Part shown: positions 1-10,096 of the stretch, one piece after another | Numbering within the stretch: the first letter of the stretch is position 1 | How the letters are laid out: the number at the start of each line of letters is the position of its first letter | Source: Gnetum montanum | Lineage: Eukaryota; Streptophyta; Gnetopsida; Gnetales; Gnetaceae | Direction: 5' to 3' | Length of the DNA: 25,959 nucleotides | Assembly: GCA_015680685.1 (NCBI GenBank) | Contig: MNCI01027496.1 | Coordinates: 619,289-645,247 of the forward strand | Notes under the pieces: generated by a model | What the model saw: only the letters and a program-made list of their open reading frames with translations | Database searches by the model: none | Told to the model about the DNA's origin: nothing | Position numbers and translations under genes: made by a program

Positions 1-273
1 CATAACTCTCTCTCCTTTTTCCTCCTAGCTTAGTTAAGATTATTTCCCAATACCTCCAGGAGTAGCATTAGTTTAGTAACACATCATACACTTCACTCTG
101 GACTAAACCATACATGGAAAAGCAAATACAAGTCTAGGTGGGAAGACAACGAACTGTGATCAGCGAGTAACTATCTAGATACCACACCTAGCTTGTCTGC
201 GGAGTTCGACCAGATCATGTGTGATATGCTCATATTCATATGGTTGAATGTAGGGGTACCTCGCCACTCATCA
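1..273 (+). mobile_element. 3' part of an LTR, element C
   Basis: The stretch ends in CTCATCA, the terminus shared by the LTRs at 2847-3780, 12730-13662 and 22965-23726. Read on the opposite strand it aligns with the start of the LTR at 22965 (both carry GGTACC then TCGCCAC near the terminus). It also has the conserved box GAAGACAACGAAC (about 142-154) and a hairpin (98-104 with 131-137). No primer binding site follows position 273, so this is the end of a 3' LTR or a solo LTR, with flanking DNA starting at 274. The LTR start lies outside the window. Orientation is plus, opposite to elements A and B. Confidence 0.75.
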
Positions 274-1600
274 ATCATCATCACTAGAAGAAGACATTCT
301 AAATCTTTACTTACCAATTTGTAATTCTGCATTTTGAGAATCAATAGAAATTTTCACATCAATAGAAGATGAAAAAATTTTAGTATTAGGGAAATATCAA
401 ATTCAGAGGAGAAACATCACATCCACAGGAGAAACATCAACCCTTAGGCTTTGTTAAGGTTTATTGTTTGTGTGGTTGTCTTTTATAAATCTAGAATGAT
501 TTCTTATTCACTTCATGTAGTCTTTATAAATTTGGAATTAAGAATCTCCATTAAATATTTAAGGTATTAGAGCTTGGATATTTTATTAATAGTATGTAGA
601 ATATTGTTATATCACAATATAATTTTCAGAATGAAACTTGGAAATAAGTCACATTTGAATCAATAAGCTATATCACATTAATTTTTGTAATTAAAACTAA
701 GACCATATCAAAATTATAATGATGCCTCAACCACAACACAAACTTGCAATCTATTGCTTACAATCTAATAATTTAATTATTGCAATTAAAACTAAGAGCA
801 TATGCACCCCCAAGATATATAGATAACGGCACAAATTTTTATGATGCATAAACCACAACCCAAACTCATATTTTTTAGCTTATAAAATTCAAACTAGTTG
901 AGCTATGTACTTAAGAAATATACATGAAGCATGAATGTTAATTTTATGAAAGTTTGTCTTGTTAAGAAACAACATTACTATGGGTGTTAGGACTCAAAAC
1001 TTTTTTGACTATATTTTCTCATAAAGATATAGCTAACATGATACCTTTGTAGAACTTACATAGAACATAAAGGTAAATTAAGTGTGACTTGAATTGACAA
1101 GTTTTTTCATACATAATCATTGTTAAATAATGAGATATCTACTTGAGCCAACTCTCATTATTATGGTCAAAGAGGGAAGGGGAGGTGTTGGAACCAAAAC
1201 TTGAGTACTATATGGAATGTGGCTATTTTCTTGACAATCCTATAATTAATATGTAGGGCCATGAGCAATAGGAACTATGTGATAAGTTAAGAATGAGGGT
1301 TTTGTAAAACCAAATCACTTTGAAGTGATAATTTGTGCTATCTTGATAGGAAACTATAGGATGGAAAGCTATGAGTGACTATATACATCCCCAGACATAC
1401 AACCAACATGAAAATTTATGATACTTAATTAAGCATAATAGGATGTCACATCAGTATGCTTGTTGAGATTGAACATGTGAGTTGCAAGCCACAAGTTCCA
1501 TGCTCTAGTTAATTGATCCAACTCTCATTACCATTCATGTATCATATATAGTTAAAATAGAAATTATTTGTAATAATTGATTTTTGGATAATATAAAAAC
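274..1600. repeat. Mosaic of old dispersed repeats
   Basis: No gene is visible. Several segments share a word order with each other and with 22550-22740: a GATATATAG-like word, then CCAACATAAAA or similar, then ATGAT...ACCACAAC, then a TATGCTTGTT-like word. Copies are recognisable near 690-745, 800-870, 1380-1480 and 22650-22730. They are heavily diverged and look like pieces of one dispersed family. The element type cannot be named from the sequence alone. Confidence 0.45.
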
Positions 1601-1629
1601 AAATTATGTTTTTTTTTATTTAGTCACTA

Positions 1630-1740
1630 ACCTTAGAAAGCTTAATTGGTAGCTTATTCATTTACTAAAATGCAAGTTTGAACTGAGAGCTATGCATTGT
1701 TGTCCTTGGGTTTCATTAATTGGTTGTGTGTTCAAGGATA
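1630..1740 (+). mobile_element. Possible tRNA-derived SINE fragment
   Basis: An AGCTTAATTGGTAGC stretch resembles an RNA polymerase III A box, and AAGTTTGAACT about 30 bases downstream resembles a decayed B box (GGTTCGAACC type). Spacing is tRNA-like. The unit is degenerate, no tail or target duplication is clear, and no tRNA cloverleaf can be drawn. Confidence 0.3.
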
Positions 1741-1794
1741 TTATACTATCATTTTTCTTTCTTTGAATATTTTAACCATCTCTATTAATCAAAA

Positions 1795-1998
1795 TGGAGG
1801 AGGGTGTCGAACCTTAAAAATAATATATATTATAAATAAGAAAGGGGATGTTGGAACCCTAAAATAATTGTAATATAGGTACATCTTCAAGATATATAGT
1901 CCAATTATAATTTTATAACTCAACACTGCCTACCAAAATCAAACCCATGAATTAGAAATTTCAAATCAAAAGTCTTACCACTATGCTAACATCTCATT
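1795..1998 (-). mobile_element. tRNA-derived SINE-like repeat
   Basis: On the minus strand GTTAGCATAGTGG (plus 1978-1990) fits the polymerase III A box and GGGTTTGATTTTGG (plus 1933-1946) fits a deaminated B box. The body after the B box (AGTTATAAA, then GACTATATATCTTG) matches the plus-strand unit at 22454-22600, and the A box matches that at 22745-22865, so these look like members of one family. It is a relic with no coding capacity. Confidence 0.5.
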
Positions 1999-1999
1999 G

Positions 2000-2402
2000 T
2001 TATATTACAAATAAGAAAAAAAATCAAAGTATAATAATAGAGGAGCACCAAATAGAGTTGAAGCTTCACCACAACATAAAATGAAACACCCAATGGTTTT
2101 GAAATGTTTTTTCAAGTTTTCATCATTTTAACCCATTTTAAAAAAGCATTCCTTTTAACTACGAAAATCAAAGCTTTCCCTCTTTGGTTTTCACTTTTTA
2201 GCAAAGGCATTCTATAAAAATAATAATAATTTTTTAAAAAATAAAACAAGGACTAAGAGGAAACAATAGCAACTCTAAGTTTGAAGTCGAATTGCTTGAA
2301 ATTAAGATGTATTACCAATAAAAATTCCTCTAATAGTGGCTTAAAACCATGTAAATATGAAGTGTACTAAGGCTAAGCAATATGACAAATAAAAAAGATA
2401 GC
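2000..2402. other. Unassigned AT-rich DNA
   Basis: No reading frame, RNA gene or recognisable repeat is seen. The stretch holds A-runs and T-runs and a short TAA/AAT-rich patch near 2215-2240. Confidence 0.5.
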
Positions 2403-2700
2403 CTTTATCATCATCATCTTTGCCTTGTCCTAACAAAATGGGATAAGCTACATGAATTCTTTTTCACCATTCACCTCTATGAAGATCTATATATTTGTTT
2501 ATTTGCAATTTCTTAAAATCATCTTCAATCACTTTTTCTCATGTCTTTTTTTATTTTCCTTTCAATGAATTTCCTAAAATAGTGATAGAAAAAACATTAG
2601 ATATTATTGTATCTTCAATGAATTACAATACATTTTTTCTTTATTTGAAGAACTTAAAAGGACACCATAATTTCTCTAGCTTATGATTACCTTTTAAAAA
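2403..2700 (-). mobile_element. 3' end of an RTE-type LINE, 5' truncated
   Basis: Read on the minus strand the end of the segment translates to KRIHVAYPILLGQG followed by a GAT repeat (plus 2408-2420). Upstream, separated by one stop, it reads EKVIEDDFKKL. This fits the C-terminus of plant RTE-clade LINE polyproteins (TW..V...DL..L......D...W...IHVADP) and the simple-repeat tail such elements end with. Only the extreme 3' end is present, which is usual for LINE insertions aborted early in reverse transcription. The 63-codon plus-strand frame at 2495-2686 is antisense to it and not a gene. No target duplication was identified. Confidence 0.7.
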
Positions 2701-2846
2701 CCATGTTGTGGAGCACAAGAAGTCATAATCTACAACCATCATCGATCATTCTATCTTAATTATCATATAAGAAATCTTAGAAATCTAAATCTTAAGCATT
2801 CATGAAGTCATTCTTGGTGATTAGGCTACTGTTTCTACTTCCTTTC

Positions 2847-3780
2847 TGATGAGTGGTTGGGTATTCCAGCACTCAACCATACAAGTTACAAGTATTCACA
2901 CATGACCATATCATAATCCATGGATAGACAATGTAAGGATATTGGTGAGTTAAGAGTAAGTTCATGATTGTTGTCTTCCCACTTAGAGTTTGCAACGTGT
3001 AAAACATATGGTTTAACTCTTACGAAGGTAAATGATAAAATGATGTTAATAGGCTTTAAGTATGCTAAGTATAACCATGCTAAAAATGAATAAAATGCCT
3101 ATCTCTAAGTACAATGAAAATGTAAAGCTATTATATCCTATGGTGATAAGTATCCATTCTTGGTGTTCCATACATGTCCTAGGCTAATGTAATTGTTACT
3201 GGAATTACCAAGTAGCTTTACTACTAAGCGAATCAAGCAAAGTCATTAATGGGTTACCAAAAAATTACACTTTACACTCAAAACCAATCATACTTATTCT
3301 GCCTTCCTAATGAACATTGAAATAATAAATGACTTAGGAATAGTAAATGAATTAGCAAAAATAAACAGTATGGAAAAGTAAATCTATTCTAAGTGATATG
3401 TTATAATGATGAAAAACAATCTTGATCTTTATTACTGCTCATGAATTTTGTCTTGAAATAATCCACTCAAATAAAGATTTTGTACAACTGTAATTCACCT
3501 CACTACAAGCATTCACACTAACTCTAACTTCAAGAAAACAAACTACAAGAATTTCACAAGTGTTGGACTAAAACTCTATTTTGACATGATGATGGGCTTG
3601 TATTTATAGGTGTGACCATGGCCCACTACATCAAATCTATGATAATGTATGTTAGGTTATGATATCACATCTACGATATAGGTGTGACCATGATCCACTA
3701 CATCATATCCATGATAATGTATGTTTAGGTTACAATATCATAGATATGATATTGTAGTCCTTTACAATAATGTTTCATCA
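2847..3780 (-). repeat. 3' LTR of element A
   Basis: On the minus strand it starts TGATGAAAC and ends CTCATCA. It aligns along its length with 12730-13662. U3 holds GATATC-containing palindromes (about 3640-3757) and a TATA box (minus TATAAATA, plus 3601-3608). A private 72-base tandem duplication lies at 3606-3677 and 3678-3750. The R/U5 side holds the shared hairpin (2985-2990 with 3015-3020) and a form of the GAAGACAACGAAC box. Confidence 0.9.
3606..3750 (-). repeat. 72-base tandem duplication in U3 of the 3' LTR
   Basis: Two adjacent diverged copies, each starting ATAGGTGTGACCATG on the plus strand, with a 72-base period. The other LTR of the element has a single copy. The unit carries the GATATC-type palindromes upstream of the TATA box, so it doubles the putative enhancer block. 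Confidence 0.75.
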
Positions 3781-3790
3781 TATTCCCATG
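3781..3790 (-). promoter_or_regulatory. Polypurine tract region next to the 3' LTR
   Basis: On the minus strand ATGGGAATA lies directly before the LTR start TGATGAAAC. In element B the equivalent bases are ATGGAGGTA before TGATGGGA, and the next 30 or so bases outward are conserved between A and B (TGACTGA, then CCTCGAGTTC on the plus strand). This is where plus-strand priming takes place in LTR elements. The tract is short and partly decayed. Confidence 0.55.
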
Positions 3791-4007
3791 ACTGATTAAA
3801 AACTTATCCTCGAGTTCAAACAAAAAGAGGATAGAATTTCTTACAAACTTGTTAGCTTAAATGGACTTTGACATCATGACACATATTTACATAACTGACT
3901 TTATCATTAATATTGCATCTTTGTTCGAGTGGTGTTACAAAATTATCATGCAAAGTATGCTTGACACATGATAAAAAAAAAACAAAATAAAGCTTAATCT
4001 AGATTCT

Positions 4008-6763
4008 TTATATTCCTACTAATAGTGGTTCCTCTATTGGTCTCTTCCATTTATCATCTAGTTTTTGAAACTTGTATCTATTCAACAATGCTTTGAGCTT
4101 TTCTTCTTTTGTCTTAGGATCATGCGCCATCCATGTGAATTCAACAATGTTTACAAGAGTTAGTACTTTCTAGGACATGGTAGTTGTAGAAACATTGTAT
4201 TGGTCTTAACATACCATGCTACAAATTATGTTATTTTTACTTCAAAAGATTTGGTCATCTTTTACAGTTCTTGGTAATCAGTTACTTGTTTGGCCAAGTT
4301 TGCTACAATATCTTTCTAGTTCTAATAGCTAGATTTAACTACTTATAGTACATAGTTTGCAATGTAAAGCTTATGTCATGTATCTTTCTTTTCTGCAAAC
4401 TCTTGATCATACATAGAATATAGTGTAGTCATTTTCTACTTCAGTTATACTCTTGGACTACCTACTATTAACATGGCTAAGTTATCATAGTAGAGATTTG
4501 CTAATCCCATGTATTCTGTTAGGTTTTCAATCTATAGGTCTTTGTTCTTTATTTTTGCTTGATGAACATGGGCAAGACTATCCAAGATGGGTTGCCAATT
4601 AGGTGTTTTCTAGGTGGTAGCACTGATCTTGTCCATTTGGATTTCTTTCTCATTAATCTATTTATACATTCCCACTTCATCTGTGAGGTGCTCTTTAAGC
4701 CTCTCATGCTTCTTGGCCTCATTCTACTATGCACTAATTTTGATAGCTGACTTTCATTAGACTACACATACTTCTTCCATTAATAATGTTCTGTTTTCAT
4801 GGAACAATTATCTTATATCAAGGTTAACTTTGGAAAAATACTCTCTACGTTGATGGATACTTACCTCTAGTGTGTTCTTTAATTTTTCAATATTTTTCAA
4901 CCTCAAGGTTTTTGCAACAACTTTCTTATTTTCTTCCTCTAAAGCAACATTGGCCTTAGAATGTACATATGTTTGGGGTTCTCATACTAAGGCATTCCAC
5001 ACTACTTTTTCCTTATCCATCTCTATTTGTTTTTGCTTGATCATCAGTTGACTACTTTATTATTCTCTAAATAGTGCTAATGAGTTAAGTGCAATGTGTC
5101 GTATAAGTTCTTTTCCTTTGATTCTCAATGCAACTATTTCTTCTTGTAACCTCTACACCTCACTTTCTATGTGTTACATACTGGGTTCTAGCATAACCAA
5201 CTTGTCTTTGATGGATATTAATTCAAAGTATACTACCTTGATATTACTAGGAATATCAAAAATATTCTACATAACTTTTCCTACCTATAGTAGTCTTTCC
5301 AATGCATCTTCATGTTTTGTAGGGATCATTGATGTTCTAGCTAAGGTTTCTACATCTTTAGCTCCAATAATATCTATTGGTGGCATAATGGAAACATTAA
5401 ATAATTTTTTAATGTGATTAATTATGATTTCTACTACTCCTAATGCATCTTAGTGTTGCATTACCTCTACTGTCGCTTCTTCTCCAATCTCTAACATCAC
5501 CTAAAATGATGCAATGTTCTCTGAAATCTATTGTGCCCAATCATCATCATCTTCTTCTTGTAAAGATACTTGATCACTTGTAAGTCCTCTAGATACAATA
5601 GGTCTATTGGTATTATCTCTAACTCTATAAATTCTTAATACTTCTCTATTACCTTAACTTATTACTTCTACTATCTGTTGTGGATCACTCATTGAAGGTC
5701 TATAATCTTGTTGTGCTAGTGAAGCACTTGGTCCTCCTCTTTCTGTAGCTAGGGTTGACCCATTGGGTCTTACCTATTTTGTGCCTGCAAACAAAATTTT
5801 TTCCACTAATGTTGATCCTACTATTGCCCCAGTGCTTTCTAGTTTCTCTGCTAGATCTTTCTTTGGTGGAACTGGTTTGGAGATCTTAGCATAGGATGCA
5901 TTTTAGGCCTTACAAAGAACATAATCAATATAACCCAAAATTTCTACTTGTCTGCCAACTGTTTGATAAGGAAGGGAAATGATAGAGTATGTTTCCCCAT
6001 CTTCTTCTCTTCAAACCTTCTTTGTATCTCCAGAAACAACAAATGGACTATTTCCCATGAAGATAGCACTTCTGCTAGCAAAATAGGTGGAAATTTGATT
6101 GAATCTTTTTGTTGAAAAAATGTGATATGTCCCAATTTTAAAGTAAATATTTTCAATAGTAGATATTCCACTATACTCTTTTTCTATGGTTTTGTATGCC
6201 CTCTACATCCATAAATTCTTTGCATTTGTGTCTAGCCTTGTAGATATTTGAGCAATATTGGCCTCAACATTTAGTAAATTTAGTACCCTTGTGATTGCTT
6301 CAATTGAATAGGGCATAGTTACTTCCTCCATCTTCACTGTGGCATCTTCTTACTTATTTTTCTAAAACTGGTGGACTTTCCCTAAATACCATTCACTATT
6401 GCTTAAGATAGTAGGCCATAGGGAAGAGACTTAAAGTTATTCATGAACCTCTACAGGTTTGAACTTCCTCAATGGTCCAAAATTGAGTTCCACTATCATA
6501 GTAGAAATGATGGACTTCTACTAAATAGTCTAGAGATACTCATTGGAGAGTGTTAGATGTTTTCCTTGTTCTATAGCTAGCAACGCATCACCTTCTACCT
6601 GTGTAGACTACACTATTGCAAGTGTGGACTAATGGATGCTATATGAATGTGCTGCTTACTCTACAAGAGGAGCTTATTCTACGCCTCGTCCTCTACCTCT
6701 TCTTCTCAATCTCTTCTGCCTTGGTTATGACAATCCTTGAGCTTCGAGTCTTTTTGGCAACAT
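4008..6763 (-). pseudogene. Accessory ORF of element A, about 918 codons, unknown function
   Basis: Reading the minus strand from ATG at 6763-6761 gives one sustained frame to about 4205; one net frameshift there moves the frame, which then ends at TAA (4008-4010). An in-frame TAG lies directly before the ATG. The N-terminus is very basic (KRLRRRGRGRG at about residues 20-30). The middle is mixed. The last half is rich in Glu, Lys, Gln and Leu with heptad-like spacing, suggesting long coiled coils. The C-terminus has a charged stretch around FTWMAHDPKTKEEKL. No reverse transcriptase, integrase, zinc knuckle, signal peptide or convincing membrane segment was seen. About 44 internal stops occur (about 22 TAG, 18 TAA, 4 TGA), nearly all readable as former Gln codons with a few Arg or Trp. 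The position before the 3' LTR is that of env-like or additional ORFs in plant Ty3/gypsy elements. It could also be host sequence captured by the element. Function is unknown. The open frames seen on the plus strand here are shadows. Confidence 0.7.
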
Positions 6764-7312
6764 CTATAATCACTAGAAAATTTTAAGATTACCCAAAAAT
6801 TCCTAATGATTCATAACCCTTAATCAATTTTTGGGTATGATCACAAACATTAGATATAATCAACTTCATTCTTAACTTGGATAAAAAATCTATTAACTTT
6901 AATAAAAATCTTGTTTAGAAAAGATCCTTATTAAAAAATCAATTGAAAAATATTTTATTTTAACAATCCATTACTATTCTTGATGTATTATTTAAGATGT
7001 ACTCGAATGGTCAATTGGAAAGAATCATTAAGTTTGCCAACTTATATTAGATTAAAATGTTATTATTTCTTATTATTATTACCCTTCATTTTTCTTTCAG
7101 TTGTTAGATGATTTTAGTGCAATTCACAAAAACTATGCACAACACTCTTCCCCACAACTAAGATGGTCACTCTGTGAGTAAGATGAATTAAGAATGGCTC
7201 GAATTAGATGTGTTGTGACAAAGATATGGAGCTTTGAAGTTTATTAGAGAGAAAAATGCATGAACTTCCCTAGTGTGAAATCATGGAATGAACAATTTTT
7301 CTAACACTCCAC
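6764..7312 (-). other. AT-rich leader upstream of the accessory ORF
   Basis: No coding signal. On the minus strand it lies between a TATA-containing U3-like block and the accessory ATG, as a transcript leader would. A pyrimidine-poor stretch ending TTCTAGTGATTATAG abuts the ATG, so an intron acceptor there is possible but weak. Confidence 0.35.
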
Positions 7313-7410
7313 ATGTATATATAGATTTTTATAAAGATAATATCATAGATGTGACATCATTGATGTGATATCGTAGCCCTTGCAATATCGTATCTATGAT
7401 ATCATTGTTA
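7313..7410 (-). promoter_or_regulatory. Internal U3-like promoter block
   Basis: The block holds several GATATC or ATATCG words with short inverted symmetry (about 7331-7401) followed, on the minus strand, by a TATATATA box (plus 7316-7324). This is the same order and spacing as the U3 palindromes and TATA boxes in the LTRs at 3601-3757, 13542-13639 and 23654-23720. It lies inside element A, about 550 bases upstream of the accessory ORF. It may be a remnant of a related LTR brought in by recombination, or an internal promoter for the accessory frame. Confidence 0.5.
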
Positions 7411-8763
7411 AAATTTCCAAAAATTTTACAAATTTTGGAAGGGAAAAAATGGATAAAATGGATAGTTGGGAAGGTATAAAGATGATCCAAAGGATTCTTG
7501 ATCATATATGATGCTTAGAATATAAGAACTTAATGTTAAAAGTATGTGAAAGAAGGAGTTCGAGCAAGGTAAGTCAACTAAGCTTTTAGGAGATGATTTG
7601 ATCAAAATTGCTAAAATTATGAATGAATATGAATATTTAGGAAAATAATGATAATTGCTGAAATATTTAGGAGGTACAAGATGATGTGCAATTAGTCATC
7701 AAGTATGAAACAGAAGAGTTATACAAGTGGATCCTTCCCACAACAAGCTCCTACCCTTAATATCCTTGTATAACTACACCTCCAGGTGTTCGTGGGCACT
7801 TAAAGTGGTAACATAAATCATACCTATCTTCCAAAATATACATGTTAGTATTGTCCCAATAAGAAAATAACACTATATTATACAAAACCATTAAATTATA
7901 ATTATATATAACAATGAGGTGGAATGGTAGCAACAAAGATTGCAAAAAATGGAACATGAGGTGTGCTACCATATAATGCATGATTAAAATGATCATTAGC
8001 CTTTCCATCTAAGATCCAAACTAAGTTCATACCACTTACCAATGACATCGCATTGTATCATCCCAAAACTAATAACTATAAGATTATCATGACTATAAGA
8101 AATATCATTACCTAACAATGAAGTACTGGGAAGCAACCTATTAACTCCATATTTTATTTTAAAGGAGTCTTGGCCATTGGATAGAGGGGTGCCTTCAAGC
8201 ATAGGTAACATATCTTTCTAGCCTCATAACCAATGCAAGTCCAAGAAACCTCAAAATCTCTAAGAAGTCACCTACCTTCAAGCATGAGTAAGTCTTTCTA
8301 GCCTTATAATCAAAGCAAATCTAAGAAATCTTGAAATTTTAGAGAAGTCACCTACCTTTAAGCATGGGTAACATATCTTTCCAGTGACATGGTAAGGTAA
8401 GACTTATTATAGAACACCCTTCCATTTTTATCTATTAAAACTCAAGTAAATAATACAAATTAACAACATAATAAGTTTCATAGTTGTAGCTTTGGAAAAT
8501 CCACAAATCTCCTTGATGTTACATCCTTTTCATTCCCTTTTGGTTCTTTACATTTCCATCTAAGCATAATGATCACAAGTTTATTTTAGTTTTATTATGA
8601 ATAAAATGTCATTATGTCCATGATAAGAATCTCTTATTATTGGAAGTGAGTAGATAGATGATGTGGTCTCATTGTATATACAATTAGTTCTTTAATGATT
8701 TGATAACATAGGGTGAAATTTTTTATTATTTTAACTACATCCTATTTATTCCTTTACACTTTA
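7411..8763 (-). other. Non-coding internal region of element A
   Basis: Between the protease and the U3-like block I see no polymerase motif on either strand. Minus-strand open stretches at 8211-7996 and 8008-7757 have no recognisable domain and differ in frame; they may be coding relics, but nothing supports a function. A three-unit tandem repeat lies at 8192-8390. Confidence 0.45.
8192..8390. repeat. About 80-base tandem repeat, 2.4 copies
   Basis: Units start at 8192, 8275 and 8355 with CCTTCAAGCAT or CCTTTAAGCAT, continue through ATCTTTC-AGCC, and end near AAGTCACCTA. Periods are 83 and 80 bases. The copies have diverged by substitutions and small indels. The repeat has no coding sense. 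Confidence 0.7.
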
Positions 8764-8980
8764 GTTAGAAAGAACAACAAAAATATGTACATAAAAAAAT
8801 AGGTAAGAATAGAAAAACATCTAAAGAATTTGAAAGATATTAAAGAATGAAAAATAATAAGAAATGTGAAAAATACGAAAGAATAGAAAAGATGTTAAAG
8901 AATGTAGAGAATGGTAAAAATTTGAAAAAATATGACAAAATTGTAAACCAAAAAATTATAAAATAAAAAAGTTAAAATGC
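8764..8980. repeat. Purine-rich degenerate repeat tract
   Basis: On the plus strand the tract is almost only A and G with occasional T, built from AAAGAAT and AGAAAAGATGTTAAAGAAT-like words. Element B has an A-rich tract in the matching position after its protease (about 25340-25435, GTAAAACAAAAA words). Low complexity means the matching position could be coincidental. Confidence 0.5.
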
Positions 8981-9554
8981 ACTTATCAATTCCTAATTCA
9001 AGATAGGATACCTCTCCTATAACTGAATTCATGGGTGAGTGTTCAGAAAATGGACCGTACATCCCTAGAATCATACACTCTAGGTTTTTTATTTATCATC
9101 CTCAGTGATTTATGTTTTCGTTTATTGTCCTATTTGATTTTAATGATAATCAAATTTTGATCATTTGGAAATACATATCTTATTGGACTAGATGATACTC
9201 TTATTTTAGAGGGTCTAGATATATTTTCCTATTTGTTATTAATTTTAGGTTTTGAGTCTCAATGTTTACTACTTGTTAATGGTGTATGGTCATGGTTTAA
9301 GATATCATTTTGTAAGTTCTTAATTTGGGTCATTTTCTAGGGGTAGGAGATGATAAGTCGGTTGGATATTTCCATGCAAGTTTTAGACAATTTTATGTTC
9401 TTATTTCTTAACAAATGTGTGTCTTTTGATTTAGTGATCATGGTTTCTTTTTTCATACACACTTGTTTTTGAAATTTGTTGTGGGCTAGTGTAAGGATTG
9501 TGTTGACATTCTAAACTTTAGGTCCATAACTGTATCCTTTTTTCATCGTAAGTA

Positions 9555-10013
9555 ATGCATGGAATTTTTTGCATTTATATGACTTCTTGCTCATCTTCCT
9601 TGAAAATTTTCAAGGACAGTCCTCTCATTCCTAGCTTAGCATCAATTATGCTAAGCCATGTTCACCTCATATTGATAGGAAAATCCATGTTGCCATTCTT
9701 CACATTAATTATTAGAGAGTCTACTGGAGAAGACCACTCATTGATAGTGGTTACCACATCTTCTATTTGTCCTAAAGGAATGGTGACTAATTTCTGTGAG
9801 CTCTAATCTTATGTTGTACTTCTTTATTGGTGGTAGGTTCAATACCTTGTATGTTTCTTGAGATATCAAATTAACTCTAGAACCTAAGTCTAGTAGAGCT
9901 TTACATGGTGAATTTCTAGCAATTTGTAAATAAATCATAGGATTTCTAGGATCGATTCTTTTCTTAGGAAGAGTTCCTACTTTTATCCAATCTAATATTG
10001 TATCACTTAACAT
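9555..10013 (-). pseudogene. Ty3/gypsy-type aspartic protease of element A, broken
   Basis: The minus-strand frame from 10013 reads the catalytic region ALLDLGSRVNLI (about plus 9866-9901), the retropepsin D-T/L-G-S active-site type, followed by a stretch with the usual YK.L.L pattern. Near 9796 the frame shifts; it then continues with PLGQIEDV, DFPINM and TWLSIIDAKLGM, matching the flap and the LGRPWL.T.DA segment at the C-terminus of plant retropepsins. A TGA replaces the Arg or Gly of the GRPW-like motif. The enzyme would have cleaved the Gag-Pro polyprotein inside virus-like particles. It is inactive now because of the shift and stops. The frame joins the gag linker upstream once the 46-base assembly insertion at 10051-10096 is removed. 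Confidence 0.85.
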
Positions 10014-10096
10014 GATAGTTATAAGCTTTTGATGTGATTATTGTGGAAGCNCTTAACATGATAGTTATAAGCTTTTGATGTGATTATTGTGGAAGC
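10006..10096. other. Assembly gap with a 45-base false duplication
   Basis: A single N at 10051 is flanked by two identical 45-base copies (10006-10050 and 10052-10096). Removing N plus one copy (46 bases) puts the linker frame (through 10737) and the protease frame (through 10013) in register: the distance is 724 bases, and 724 minus 46 is divisible by 3. This is what an unmerged overlap between contig ends looks like. Confidence 0.85.

Noticed and set aside
5094-5417. 107-codon plus-strand frame
   Set aside because: It lies antisense to the accessory ORF; its openness mirrors the codon bias of that frame and it has no motif.
4008-6763. TAA/TAG at glutamine positions as a reassigned genetic code
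   Set aside because: The other relics here (protease, copia, kinase, PP2) are also broken by stops and frameshifts, the context is plant nuclear, and the CAG-over-CAA bias fits methylation decay.
7411-9550. Hidden reverse transcriptase after the protease of element A
   Set aside because: No YVDD/FLDD, RNase H or integrase motifs were seen by eye in any minus frame, and the space is too short for a full pol. A profile search would be decisive.
9555-9806. 83-codon plus-strand frame
   Set aside because: Antisense shadow of the protease relic of element A.
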